Assembly (NCBI GenBank): GCA_020912385.1
Contig: CP087217.1
Span: forward strand, 1,984,001 to 2,048,000
From: Neofusicoccum parvum
Taxonomy: Eukaryota; Ascomycota; Dothideomycetes; Botryosphaeriales; Botryosphaeriaceae
Reading direction: 5' to 3'
DNA length: 64,000 nucleotides
Part shown: in pieces, positions 11,596 through 23,914 of the stretch
Layout: every line of letters starts with the position of its first letter
Numbering within the stretch: position 1 is the stretch's first letter
Notes under the pieces: model-generated
What the model was told of the DNA's origin: nothing
Databases searched by the model: none
Seen by the model: only the letters and a program-made list of their open reading frames with translations
Program-made: the position numbers and the translations under genes

Positions 11596-13276
11596 TCACT
11601 TTCTGGATCTTCTCTTCAGCACAACTCTGACATCCGTTGCTGGCCTTGCTACCCCTGTTCCAGGTAACATCTTCGGAATGCTCCACGCTTGACCATCGGC
11701 AGGAGCCATGTCCCACAACATGATTATGGCTGATCCTATAGCCAGGACCTCCTTCACTGCGAAAGTCCTACCTTTGCAGATACCAAAGCCGGCACCCCAC
11801 GGCTTGAGCCGCCCGTACCTTGCGGTGCGCTTTCCAGTAACGCTGTCTTTTTCGATGAAGCGCTCGGGGATAAAATCCTGCGGAGAAGGGAAGACGGATG
11901 CGTCGCGGTGGGCGACCGAGTGCGGGACAGATATCCAAGTTCCAGGCCGGATGCTGTGCTCGTGCAGGCCGTCCACGACTGTCAATGGCCGAGAAACATG
12001 CCTGATGGATGTCGGCTCGTCAGTAAGGCGGAGAGTTTCCAAGAACGATGACTTCAGGAGCTGGCAATCCTTAGCTATGGCGTCATGGTCGAAGCGCGTG
12101 ATGCTGAGACCTTCGGGACCGTCGGCGGTGGTAATGTGAGGGGCAACTTCGGCGCGCAGCTGCTGCACCAGACCAGGGGTGCTGTATATGAAGAGGATGA
12201 ACCAGAACACGGTGGGCTGAGTGTTGGCGTTCTGGCCAATGAGGAGCCCGAGGTCGGTGCTGGCTCGCTGCCGGAAGGAGAATGCGTGCTTGCGGAAAGC
12301 GGTGTTGCGGTCCAACGCCACCTGTGAGACATCGCTCATGTCGGCGCCGAAGTCAACGGCTTGTCCTGTCTGAGCCTGATCAATGCGCCGGTACAGAGCA
12401 GTCATCTGATCGAGTAAGCGATTGCGTGCTGCGAGACCGTGCTTTAATGACTTCAGCGGAGCCCAAGCTGGCACACCGATAGCGAGCAATGGAAAGGCGT
12501 GATGATCAAATGTCCAGATGTCTTTAAGGCATTGGGGGTACCGCTCCAGAAAGTCTTGACCGTAAAGGAGCGGAATGGCGATGCAAGCTCCGAAATCTCG
12601 CAGCAGGCCCAACAAATCCGCCTCCACGACGCCCGGCCTGATGACGTCTGACTTCGCCGACCGTTCCCACAGCATCAACCCTGGGTGATCTGTAGCAGAA
12701 GTCACTAGCTGAGCTGCTTTATCCGGGATGTTGGCCCTTGCTATTGCCGCAGACGTTCCAGCCTCACTTAAGAAGCCACGCTCCACCGCACCAAAAAGGT
12801 CTTTTCTCGCCAACATTAGCTTCTCGTGCATGTTATCATCGGCAGAGGCACCAAAAATTCTTATGAGCATAGTCCAGATGAGCGGATGTGTGTCAACTGT
12901 GTGGTGTGGCTGCGCGAGCAGTTTCTCGGAAATCTTAGCATCAAAGACAACCTGGTGTTTTGTCGAGATACCAAAGACGGAACGCCCTCTGAGACATAAA
13001 GCAGACCTATGAACGCGGTGTAAGTCATTTGACCAGATACTTGAAGCGCGTGGGTAGATACCATAGCTTGTGCACATTGCCTCCAGCAACGATACAGCCT
13101 GTCGCAATAGCAATCTCCAACGGCACATAAGTGGGAAGCCGTGCTTGTCCTCGAGATTTCTGAAAAGCTCGAGAGAGGATGAAGAAGATAAGCGCAGCAA
13201 GAGCCACCTTGATTGCAGCTGTCAACAAGAACGATTTGTCCATATCTGAAATCATCCAGGAATCAGCGTGGTGCAA
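11596..13276 (-). CDS. cytochrome P450, CYP7/CYP8-like
   Basis: Exon 1 runs from 13276 (or the better-placed ATG at 13243, MDKSFLLTAA) to 13062. A 55-nt GT-AG intron (13061-13007) joins it to exon 2 (13006-11596). This gives 530-541 residues. A membrane anchor covers about residues 5-25. The heme loop is KPWGAGFGICKGRTFA, with Cys near residue 471 and Trp in place of the usual Phe. The ExxR motif is ETLR in FLETLRLTDEP, and PERF is present. The I-helix reads GLLIGQNANTQPTVFW: it lacks the normal acid-Thr pair and resembles the CYP7/CYP8 group (sterol 7-alpha-hydroxylase, prostacyclin synthase), where oxygen activation or isomerisation is handled differently. Fungal members are common in metabolite clusters. 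It is divergent from the next P450 and probably co-regulated. The substrate is unknown. Confidence 0.85.
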
Positions 13277-14430
13277 CGAAACCTGCTTTTAAGCCATGAT
13301 AGGCGCTTAGGGCCGAATCCACGGAAGACCGAATCAGAGAACCACTTGATCAGGCAGAAGTAAACGAACCCGTGCCGTTGCATTGCTTAGTCGCAGCTTT
13401 GTTGCTCCGAGACCCGAGTGACGCTTCACTCCGAACCCTTTGGATATCGTCGGTGACCGGATTGAGTAGCGTTCTCCGTGGGGGTCTTGATCTTCACTGA
13501 GGCTGTGTCTCACAGTTACGATAGGGCGCCTTAAATGCAGGTACCGTGTTATGTACCCGTGACTTTGTGCATCGCCATCTTTCGATGAGCCGTTCCAAAG
13601 ACCGTAATGAAGTTGTTGATCAGCTCTGGACCCCGCGAATGTCTAAGTCTTGTCCTCTGGGCTCTCGCCTTATGCCATGGCATGCCCAGCAGTCGCAATG
13701 ATTGCAACGGTAGAAGACGGCACGGCGCGTCGCATACAGTGGCCGGATGATGTTCCGGACGTTTCTTCACGTTACTTTTTACTTTGCCCGTCTGACGGCT
13801 TCGCCCGCTCGTCAGCGTGTCTCGCATGTCAGGCGCCGCACAGATCCCATCTAAACCACTTCAGGAAAATCAGGAGCGCACGGTGGCATCGCATTGAAAC
13901 TAGACAGCCTAACCCAAAACAGAAGGAAATCCTACCATATACTTTTCTTCAACACAAACGTTATTCCGCTATCACGGCATGCGGAGGGATGGCCGCCACT
14001 GAATAACCCTTGTTTGCATGTTTCTTGCGGCAAAACCCATATTCAGATGCCGTGCTATACGCGGTGTCTATCCGAGCTGCTCAACACGTTCGGTGATCGC
14101 AGCAATCTCCGAGTCTTGGGATCTACGCCAGCATACGTCAGCGCGGCGCCTCAAGTGCAACGATAACGAATGCGAAAATGTAACTCCAGAGATCCGAGCA
14201 AGCCCGAACCCTTGGCTTTTGGTGCCCTCCAGGACTCCCCCGGCGATAGCACTGAAAGCGTCACTTCACGGTCAGAGGGGATCGCGGATCAAACCACCCA
14301 CGGGAGCGTCTTCGGGTGATGGAGGAGGCCGTGGCTCTCCGTTGACTTGGTAGTGGGTCTGGACTGCCTATATAATGCAAAGATCGGTTCGTGAAAGGCC
14401 GTGTTCCATAGCCCTACTACCGTGAACGCC
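13277..14430. promoter_or_regulatory. divergent promoter between two P450 genes
   Basis: A 1.15-kb region separating oppositely oriented P450 genes. TATATAAT at 14369-14376 lies 55 bp before the plus-strand ATG at 14431 and is a good TATA box. No gene is supported inside it. Confidence 0.55.
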
Positions 14431-16176
14431 ATGGAGATTGCAACATTTGTTTTCCTTGCGGCCCTGCCGCTTGTGTACTTGACGTACCGAATTCTGCACT
14501 GTGGATCAGAGATTCCGGATGACCTACCCTGGGTTGGCCAGGATGTGAAAGGCCCCTTCAAGCGGACACGCTCCTACATCCGCAGTGTTTTCGGCACCAA
14601 AGGAATGCTGGAAGAAGGCTACGAAAAATATTCCCGGAACGGCCAGGCTTTCGTACTACCAAATGCTTTCACCGGTGCTGAGATACTTCTTCCTCCATCA
14701 CAACTGAACTGGTATGGCTCCCACGACACTCAGGAACGGTAAGAGTGCTTACGCATTCAGGCTTCATGACCAGCCAGAGTCTCATTTCAGCGGACTGGAA
14801 GCCCACAAGCAGTTCATGCGCGGCGACTTCACTCTCCTTCACCCGTTGTTGTGTTCTGAACACGTGTTCGAGGATGCCATCAAGAAGCACCTTACACGAG
14901 GCCTCGATAGTCTACTGCCTACCTTAGCGCAGGAAGTTGAGACAGCCGCCACGAAGTATGCGGGCTCAGACACCAACGTCTGGAAGGAGGTTGATGGGTT
15001 TGGGTTTTGGAAGAAGATCATGGTCCAGGTAGTGAGCAGCATCTACGTTGGGAAACCACTATGCCACGACGAGGACTACCTCAACCAGGCCGGCCACTTC
15101 AACCAGATGGTCATCTTTAATGCAGGCTTGATCGGTGCAACACCAAGACCCCTCAGACCGTAAGTCACCTTGCTGTGTCTTGTTCTGGACCAATGCTCTA
15201 ACCACACATCACTAGTTTCGTCGCATTCCTCCTTTGCCTCCCGGACAAGCTCCGCTTCCGCAGCATTGCAAGAATGGCTGGTCCGCTTATTGCGGAACGT
15301 CTACAAAAGGTGCAGCAAATTGCGGCGCAGGAGAAGTCCGATTACTCCAGCCTACCTCACGAACTCGTCACTTGGGCCGCCATTGATGCAGTCGAGTCTC
15401 CGGACCCGGTGAAGTGCTCTGTGGACTTTCTCGCGCGCCGTCTCAGCATCATGACTTTCATTTCCACTGACAGCACATCCATCACCCTCGGGAATGTTCT
15501 CTTCGACATACTGTTGGCATCAAAGCCTGCCAGGGATGCCAATCTGATGGAGCAGGTCCAAGAAGAAGTCAAAGCGGCGTACGACCACTACTGCAGGACG
15601 GCTGCCATGAATCCGTCCGCAGGAAAGACGTTCATCGAGTCTCTTCCGCTGCTGGACGCGTGTCTGAAAGAGTCATTCCGCCTGCGCAACTTCATCTCGC
15701 GGACCCTCATGAGGACAGCAACCAGCCGGTCTGGCGAGACAGTGGTTCCCGGAGTGGGGTACGTGCCCGAGGGCGTGAAGATTGGAATTCCGATCTGGGG
15801 AATCCACCACGAGGAGGCTCTGTACGAGGACGCAAACACCTGGCGGTGCGAGCGCTGGCTGGAGGACGATCTGAAGCAGGCCACGCCAGTCACCGGCGGG
15901 GGTAGCTCGGGAATGCCCCGTGCGTACGCCCCGTTCGGCTTCAAGAGATTCTCGTGCCCTGGTCGGTTTTACGCAGTCCGGCTTGTCAAGCTGATCCTGG
16001 CGTACTTTCTGCTACACTACGAAATCAAGCTAGCGGACGAAAGGCGTCCTGTGCACTACTGGTGGGGGATCTCTATCAGCCCTCCGAGAGAGGCTAGCCT
16101 GCTTATCAGGCGAAGGAACGTGCACTATACCGAGCCGTTCATTGGCCTCAGCAGTACCGTACTGGATGAGTATTAG
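14431..16176 (+). CDS. cytochrome P450, ent-kaurene-oxidase-like fungal type
   Basis: Three exons (14431-14738, 14791-15159, 15216-16176) give 545 residues. A membrane anchor (IATFVFLAALPLVYLTYRIL) is followed by DDLPWVGQDVKGPF, the usual proline hinge and entry. The I-helix is MTFISTDSTSITLGNVLFDI, ExxR is ESFR in LKESFRLRN, the PERF position reads CERW, and the heme loop is FGFKRFSCPGRFYA with Cys near 473. The EKYSRNGQAFVLPNAFTGAE segment and the HxxxIT-style I-helix resemble the fungal P450s that oxidise diterpenes, indole-diterpenes and related scaffolds. That comparison is from memory of the family; the substrate is inference. The first exon and exon 2 both overlap wrong-frame ORFs, so splicing is needed to see the full protein. 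It is transcribed in the same direction as the next P450. Confidence 0.88.
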
Positions 16177-16645
16177 CAGACTGACAGCTTTGCCTGGGAT
16201 TTGCTCTGCCGTACGGACCATTGGTAGTCAATATGATTTTGATCCATGGAGCTGCAATGGTTCGCAGCTGTAAGGAGTCTTGTTTGCTCGGTTCTTGTCG
16301 GCAGGCATGCGCGGGTTTGATCGCCGATAGATAACAAGGTCACATGGTTTAACTCCGAAGCTCCATTCAACGAGAAGTCCGGTGTACAGCCTCTATAAGG
16401 CCTGCGCCTGACTAGCGTAATACGAAATGATCGTTCTCTCACAGGTCTCACAACGTGGGTGATAGGCGCTACCGTCTCATTCCGGGATCTGCCGGCTGCA
16501 ACGTATCGGCCCTAAGCCACAAGCCAAGCTGCACTGCTTACCCACAAATGGAGATGTCGCGTTAGATCAAACATGCTCGTACATGTATGTGAGGACAGGA
16601 AGGCAACCCAGTCTCCAAATCTGCAAACCTCAGTTCCCAGAGCAA
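16177..16645. other. intergenic between tandem P450 genes
   Basis: About 470 bp holding the terminator of one P450 gene and the promoter of the next. I see no additional gene. Confidence 0.5.
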
Positions 16646-18377
16646 ATGTTCACCGTAACATCGCCAGCCTTACTTCTCGCGATCGTAGCCACGGTGCTAC
16701 ATGTTGTCCTCAGATGGATGAAACATCGAGCCCTGTTCAAAAATCTGGTCAGTTTTTCGTCCCGTTGGTGTTCGTGTGACTGAAAAGTGCAGCCCCAACC
16801 ACCTGGCCACGAATTGATTTGGGGCCACTGCAAGCTCATGGGCGAGCTCACGCAGAAGCTTCCCGCTCGAGCACACCCTCAGATCTATGGAGAGATCCTA
16901 TACCAAGAGCACAACCTCGGGAAAGCGTTTTATGTCGACCTCTGGCCATTCTCCGATCCTATGCTTATAATCCGAGACCCGGAGCTGGCTGATCAGGTTG
17001 CCGTCAAACCGTCGATGCAAAAAGCGCCCATGTTAAAGACCGCAGTGAGGCCTTACATTGGCGTGAACAATCTCGTGGTCCAGGAAGGAGATGAATGGAA
17101 GAAGTGGCGCAACGCCTTCAACTCTGCCTTCTCAGCTGCAGCGCTGCAGAGGCATGTTCCCGAGCTCTTGGAGGAATGCCAGAAGTTCTGCAGGAGGCTG
17201 GACACGCACGCACGCGACGAGAGGCGTTTCGAGATGGAGCCCGCCTTATCAGATCTCACGATAAACATCATTGGCCGCTTTGTTCTGTGGGTTCTTGCAG
17301 CGTCCTCAGTTTACCATCAGCACATGCTAACTACAGATTCTCAGTGGTTCTTCATTCACTAGCTCTCCTGATGGGAGGAACTACTCAAAGACCCTTCGCG
17401 ACCAAGCACACCGGGTGGCTGTTGCGTCAGATCCGGGATTTGCACAGCTAAAGAGGCTCAATCCGGTGCGATTTCTGGCGATGCGGCACAACGAGCAGAG
17501 CATGGACCGTGCGATCATGAGGGTCGTGTCAGAACGATGGGAGCAAAGGAAGCAGACGGCTGAGTCGAAACACGCCATCGATCTTGCACTGAGCTCTTAT
17601 GCGAGCGGTGGACTGGGCGCGACTTCGAGCCCAGGCTCGGATGACCTTGACAAGACGTTCCTGAGGGTCCTGGTTGACCAGATCAAAACGTTCATCTTCG
17701 CTGGCCACGACACCTCAAGTGGAACCCTCTGCTACATCTTTTGGCTTCTCAAACGCAATCCTAAGTGGCTGAAAAGGGTGCAAGAGGAGTACGCGGAGGC
17801 TTTACCAAATGCGTCAGACGTATCGGAGGAGATCACTGCTCGACCAAACATCCTGAATCAACTTCCCCTGACTACTGCAGTGATCAAAGAGACACTCCGC
17901 CTCTTCCCGCCTGCCAGCAGTATAAGGACTGGAACAGCACAAACTCCGATCATAGATGCCGAGACCGGAGAAACATACCCCACAGAAGGCTTCATGGTCA
18001 TGAACGCGACGTTCTCACTCCACCGCAATCCAGCTTATTTTCCCGATCCCCACAGCTTCAAGCCGGAAAGGTGGCTTACCGCCGAATACAACGGTTCAGA
18101 CTGTGAGATCTTGCCTCCGCCGCGGAAGACACATACACACGCTTGGAGGCCATTTGAAGCGGGACCCCGGAGCTGTCTGGGCCAGAAGTTGGCAATGATG
18201 GAGATTAAAATGATCATGATCCTCGTATTATCGCAGTTCGATATCGAGCCAGACTACCAGTGCGAAGGAAAGAAGGAATTCGAATACTTGGGCGGCCCGG
18301 CTTATCCAATTCTTTTTGGTACCGCTAAGCCAAACGGCGGTATGCCCGTAAGAGTTGCTCAAAGGGGTACCAAGTAG
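16646..18377 (+). CDS. cytochrome P450, StcS/AflN-like class
   Basis: Three exons (16646-16747, 16793-17286, 17345-18377) give 542 residues. The second intron (58 nt, branch GCTAAC at about 17327) joins INIIGRFVL to GSSFTSSPDG and removes an apparent stop. Residues 5-24 form the membrane anchor. The I-helix is FIFAGHDTSSGTLCYIFWLL with the normal Gly-x-Asp-Thr. ExxR is ETLR in IKETLRLFPPAS, PERW is in FKPERWLTAEY, and the heme loop is FEAGPRSCLGQKLAMMEIK with Cys near 475. The VDQIKTFIFAGHDTSSG and GPRSCLGQ features match the fungal P450s that act in aflatoxin/sterigmatocystin-like and other metabolite pathways. The specific reaction cannot be told. Confidence 0.9.
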
Positions 18378-19142
18378 ACAGTTGCAAAAAGGACATGCGT
18401 AGAAGTTACCGCTTAGAGTCAGTGCTTCTCATCAAAAGGGGAATGTTGCTATTTTCCACGTCTTGCAAAGGGGCATCCAGGACGCCCGTTTAGTCGGCCA
18501 ATTCGACAGTGGTTAAACAATCCACATTGAGTGAGAATTCCTGCCTATTGTGAATCTAGTCAAGCTACCACGTAAATCAGCCAGCAACATCAAGCATGAT
18601 TTCCATAGTTTACAGGAAAAGCCTGTTGTATGACGCAGGCATCCTGCCCGACGAAGAACTACGTCGAACGACACCGACCAAAGACGTTGAACCCCCGAAC
18701 GCCGCAAACACCCGACGACAGATGAGCCTCGCGACCAACCGAACAGCATGATAGAGCGGACGTCGGTTCAATCTTCCTAAACAACACGCTCAAATGTGCA
18801 AAAATGGAAGAATACGTAGTAGGCCACCTCCTCACTTTCGATAGGGTTTCTCAAGAGGCCGCTTCCAGAGCTCTGTCGACCAAATAAGACATGTCGAGCC
18901 CTGCCTCTTATTCTTTCAAACATTACGCTACTGAATCCTCCCCGAATTCATTTTCCCGTCCAGCATGTGATGCAAAAGATGCATCGGATTTCAGTCCTAC
19001 TTCACGCAGTCTCTATGCGAAGACGATTTGCAAAGGCGGTAAGTAACATTACTAGAACTGAGAGCTCTATATACTTTTGCAAAAGAGATGTACCGTGCGT
19101 GACGAAATTTTGCAAATGGTACTTTTCCTCTCCTTTCGGGCT
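18378..19142. other. intergenic, convergent ends
   Basis: About 0.76 kb between convergent P450 and ABC transporter genes. Only short frames occur; no gene is supported. Confidence 0.5.
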
Positions 19143-22100
19143 CTATTTGCGACGCAACGCACTTAGTCGAGTCTTGAGGTTGCCGTGCGAGTAAAGGTAG
19201 ACTCCCAGGAAGAAACAAGCAATATTAAAAACGGTATACGCAATCAACAGCCCGACGTTCCTCCAACGGTCATCGTACGACATGTTCAGGTAGCCAAGGT
19301 AGGTATCGGCGACTGAATATTGGCAAAACTGACAGTTTTCCCGAGCGTCTGGATTGTAGAGGGCTGCAAGAGATGCGTTGACGAACGCGCCAGCATATTC
19401 TCCACAGGTCTTTCCGGGAAGCGGCTGGAAGATATTTGTCTCGGCGGTAGAACAGTGGACAGGAGTCCCGTGAGTCGCAGCGGACATCAGCGCTTGAACC
19501 AGATATGTGAAAGGCGACACGTAGTACGCAAAGTGCCAGAATCCAATCAGCTGCGAAAGCGGCTGCAGGACCCCGTTGAAAGCCAGGATAAAAGCGTAGA
19601 AAAGGATGGTAACCATGGCAGCAGTCTCAGCGTTCGGAGAGACAATAGCAATGGCCTGGGAAAAGCTTGCATGATACAGCTGGTACAGAACAAATACGAA
19701 CCACATGTAGGCGGCTCTTCCGGCTGCAAGGTCAAAACCGACGGGGAAATACCAGCAGACGAAGCAGAACGACGAAATGACCACGTTAAATGGGATTTCG
19801 ACGAGAACGTTCGCGACGACGAAGACAGTCCAGTGGTACATCCTCGAATGCTTCTCTCGCACGTGGTATACTTCTCGGACGGCAATTAGTCTGGGTTGCA
19901 GCAGGACGATCAATACCAAGGACAATATGAGGATCATGAAGATCGAGAACATCTTGTTCTGCAGCCCTTGGATCGAATTGGCCTCCTTGTAAAATGTGAA
20001 CCCGAGGAAAAGGCCGCCAACGATATTGATGAAAAGCTTTCCGGTAATGTAGGACGGCGATCTCCAATGTTGATTGAACAAGCGCTTCTGCACGGTGAGA
20101 TACTGGGAGATCCACGGCATCTCAAATGTCCGCGAGCTTCCTGTTCCTGTCGCCGAGCTGCATCCCTGCCGTTGCTTCAACTCTCGGATCTTTGAGCTGA
20201 CCCGGCTGTATTCTGGGGAGTTGGTCCAAACTTCAGCCCAGTCTTTGGTGGTTTGAGCAGTTGCTCCGGCGCCAACCAGATCAAGGATGTACTCCGCTGG
20301 GTTGGCATCGATGCTAGGTCTCGGCGCTCCATTGCGCTCGAAGTAATCCAGGACGGTCGCAGATTCATTTCCCAGGTCGCCAAAGTAGACGGTTTGGCCG
20401 CCACTTTTCAGTGCAAGCATGCGGTCAAACTGCTCAAACACGATGGCTGATGGTTGGTGAATGGTGCAGAGGATTGCCTGCCCGGAGTTGGCAAGCTGGC
20501 GCAGTAGCTTTATGATTGACCAAGCAGACTGAGAGTCGAGCCCAGATGTTGGTTCGTCCAAGAAGAGGAGGAGCGAGGGCCTGGCAACGAGTTCCAGCCC
20601 AATTGTGGTGAGTTTTCGTTTCTCTACATTCAATCCTCGGCCCGGATATCCGATGACTGCATCGGCATACTCCTCCATGCCGAGCATAGATATGATGTTT
20701 TCGACGTAGACATACTTTTCGGCCGTTGGGGTTTCTTTCGGTTGGCGTAGGAGTGCCGAAAAACGAAGCGCTTCCCGTACAGTTGCCTCGGGCATGTGAA
20801 TGTCCTGCTGCTGTACGTAGCCTGTTCTCCGTCGGAATGAAGCATCAAGGGGACTTCCATTGACAGTCATGTTGCCTGAGACGATGCCGACGTCAACCCT
20901 CTGGGCAAGCACGTTTAGCAAGGTCGTTTTCCCCGCTCCAGAAGCTCCAACAAGGGCGGTCAATGTGCCGGGCTCGACAAAACCCTGGATGTTATTCAGA
21001 AGCTTGATTGTGCGGCCGCCGCTCAGGCCAATGTCGTAGTTGAGATCTTCCCAGCAAAAGACATCCTTGCTGGTCTGAGACAGAGTGTTCTGCTGGCTTG
21101 GGTTCTCCTTCACAGAGCCTCTATCTTCGATGGTTTGCTCTTCTGGTCTTCTCGTGTTCATGCCCTTGGGAAGCTTCCGAAATACCATCTGGTCAGAAGA
21201 GTCACCGGAAAGCTTCTTGAGTTCGGTCGTGAGGGCATAGGTAGCAGTGAAAAACAGAAAGAAAGCTATGGATATGCCCAAGTTTCTCCACACGTGAGAG
21301 TATTGATACCCTTGGGCAAGCCCAATGTAGTTGTCCCCGAGAACATACGGCTCGCCCGGCTGGGCTCCAACTACAGGGCATACCTGATACTCGATGCTGA
21401 CATTGTCGAACCCGGGCCCAGATGGCACAAGTGTGTCGCAACCGGCCCTCTGCCCGTGAAATTCAACAGACATCAAGGCTTCCACTGTGTAGTAGATGGG
21501 GTTGATGTAGGAGATCCACTTGAACCAAGGGTGCATGGAGGGACGTGGGATGATATACCCGCCGTATATGGCCAATGGTAGTATGGTCAGACCTGCACAG
21601 GCTAGGGCTGTTTCCACGGTGTTTGCAAACGCTGCGATGGTTCGGAAAAGGCCTGTCATTGTGACCGTGGTAATGTAGGTGAAGAGCACGAAGATGAAGA
21701 AAGCCCCGGCTTCTCGCTTTAGGTTGGCAAGAAAGTACACGATGGCGCTGAAAATGATAATGTTGAAGATCTTCAGAGGGTATTGAGACAGCATGGTAGC
21801 AAGCGCGTCCACGTAAGGATGGTACCTGAACCGGCGACGGTGTTAGCACTATTCGTGTTTCCCGCGAGAGGCACATCCAACGTACATGGCATAGGAGTGG
21901 TGTTTCTCCACAATTGGACGCTGAGAAAATTGGGCGCTGATTTCGGCGAAGCAAACAATGATGTTGAAGAGGACGATGAAGAAGATGACACCGCCTTTGG
22001 AAAAGAACCCGCTGGACTGATGGGAGATGTCGTAGAACATGGAGCCAATCATCAATGGAACGACGGCCATGGTAACAGTGATGGCAACATAGTATGCGTA

Positions 22101-23568
22101 CTCGCCTCTGATCCTCTGGTAGGCGCGGTTCATGGTGGTGCTGAACTGCATGGCCAAATCGATGGTGAACGGAGACTTCGTCCTGGCTGCGGGTGACTTT
22201 TCGGCCTTCCGGGCAGCTTTGAACCTTGTCATGTGGTCCGAGTGCTCGGTGTGGATGCCATGATCGGCTTCGTGGTGGGCTAAGCTCGTCTGTAGCGATT
22301 GATAATACGAGCTCTTCTTCCACTCTGCCTCGAACTCTTCGGGCGTGCGCGGCACTCGCTGCTCGTAGCCGGGCCGGACGCGTGCGGCATTCGTGTCTGT
22401 GACGGAGACAAGGAACTCGGCAGCCGTTTCTCGGGGGCTGCAGACGAAACCGAGACCCTGGAAGTACTCTTTGGCTTGTTCGAGGCCGCCGAACCAGACC
22501 TGGCGGCCTTGGTGCAGGAGGAGCACTTTGTCGTATATCCCGGCCAAGTTGTCCCCAGGTTGGTATAGCGCCGAGATCGAAACATTGCTGGTAAGACTCG
22601 TGGCCACCCGAAGCGCTTTCGCAAAGTCGAGAGAGGTGGAAGAGTCAAGGCCTCTGGTCGGGTTGTCCCAGCACGTAACCGAGGCGCGGGTGAGGAGCTG
22701 GATCAGTCAGCACGTGGCCCCAGATGCGGGACGCCCTACTAACCATTTCGACAATGGACACGCGTCTTCGCTCCCCGCCTGACACTCCGCGAACAAAGTC
22801 ATTGCCGACCCTGGTGTTGAAGGTGTGCCGCAGGCCGAAGGCGGCGCCAAGGATCTCGGTCGTCTTCTCGATGTACTCGGCGCGGGTGATGCCGTACACG
22901 CGGCGGCGGGGTGTTTTCGTGCTTGCGGCAAACCTGAGAGTCTGGGCCACCGTCAGGTAGGGGAAGTGGTGGTCGATTTCCCCATTGTACACGGCAGCCC
23001 CGCGAAAGTCGCGCTGCATGACATCGACTGGGATTCCGCTGTAGTCGATATGGCCCGTCCACCTGCTGTAGTCTCCATGCTCTCCCGCCAGCATGCGAAG
23101 CAAAGTCGAGCAGCCACTGCCCGGTCGGCCAAGCACAAGAAGCATCTCCCCGGGCTGGAGCAGACCGTCTATGCCATGCAAGATTGGCTTCTCCCTGCGT
23201 TTGCGAAACACCTGCGCGGGAAGGCGGATCAGGTCAGTGAACAGCGAGGCTGCATCTTTCTGGATTGCGATCCCGGCATCGCGACCGTAAACCTCCACGT
23301 TCTTCCACGCGAGAGCCAGATGGGGGCTGATGGGCGCAACGCCGTCATCCTCTTGTGCTCTCCGGACTGCAGCAACAAGCGTTCGCTCGAAGGTCCAGTT
23401 GGGGTTGTCGACGTCAAAGGGGTCTTCGTCTCTTCCCTCTCTTGTTTTGGTAGTAACGGTTCTGATCAATTCCGCCGTGTTTTCCTCTGATGAGCGGTCA
23501 TCCTGGGGCCCAACCTGTTCCTTCTGCGAGTTGCGGTCGTTTGCATCCGTAGATGTGCGACTAGCCAT
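19143..23568 (-). CDS. PDR-type (ABCG) full-length ABC transporter
   Basis: Three exons (23568-22744, 22697-21886, 21825-19143) give 1,439 residues in the order NBD1-TMD1-NBD2-TMD2. The first Walker A is GRPGSGCST (about residue 148), with Cys replacing Lys as is usual in fungal PDR pumps. The first signature is RGVSGGERRRVSI and the matching Walker B/D-loop is CWDNPTRGLDSS. The second Walker A is canonical, GASGAGKTT (about 840), with a degenerate signature LNVEKRKLTTIG and Walker B LLLFLDEPTSGLDSQ (about 968). Two sets of six hydrophobic helices are present, with PDR motifs such as YPLKIFNIIIFSAIVYFLA and FNGVLQPLSQLIGFW. Members export azoles, plant defence compounds or self-made metabolites at the plasma membrane. 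It is divergent from the Zn2Cys6 gene, with shared palindromic sites, so it is probably under its control. Confidence 0.93.
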
Positions 23569-23684
23569 TGTAGTCAGCGGCGGGACGCAGCCCAGAGTAA
23601 AGAAAGTTGCTGCTGACCGACACCAAGTTCCTGCGCGTATTCGCTGGCAAATATACCTCTGCCACTGCGAGCTGCTGTTGGTGT

Positions 23685-23784
23685 TCGGCGCCGACGAAAC
23701 CCTGCATGTCCAAGCTCATCCCACCAGTCTCGGCTCCGACAGATCCCTGCACAAGCAAGTCCATCCCACAAATCTCGGCTCCGA
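23685..23784. promoter_or_regulatory. three TCGGCKCCGA palindromes at 45-bp spacing
   Basis: TCGGCGCCGA at 23685-23694, TCGGCTCCGA at 23730-23739 and TCGGCTCCGA at 23775-23784 are spaced exactly 45 bp apart. They sit within a partial 45-bp tandem repeat that also contains CATCCCAC twice. Each copy has inverted CGG half-sites separated by 2 bp, the kind of element bound by Zn2Cys6 dimers. The array lies between the divergent ABC transporter and Zn2Cys6 genes. Binding by the adjacent regulator is inferred. Confidence 0.6.
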
Positions 23785-23914
23785 GGAATTTCTCGCCATT
23801 CACAGAACCCCCTCCAGTCTTGGCCTCCCCTTCTTCGCTTACCCTCAGCCCCGAGACCGTTGCCGTCTTACTTCAATATCGTTCCCCACAGGTTGTGCCC
23901 GTCACTATTTGGTC

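Noticed and set aside
12980..13061. A 34-nt intron or double frameshift in the first P450
   Set aside because: A normal 55-nt GT-AG intron (13007-13061) restores the frame without invoking damage.
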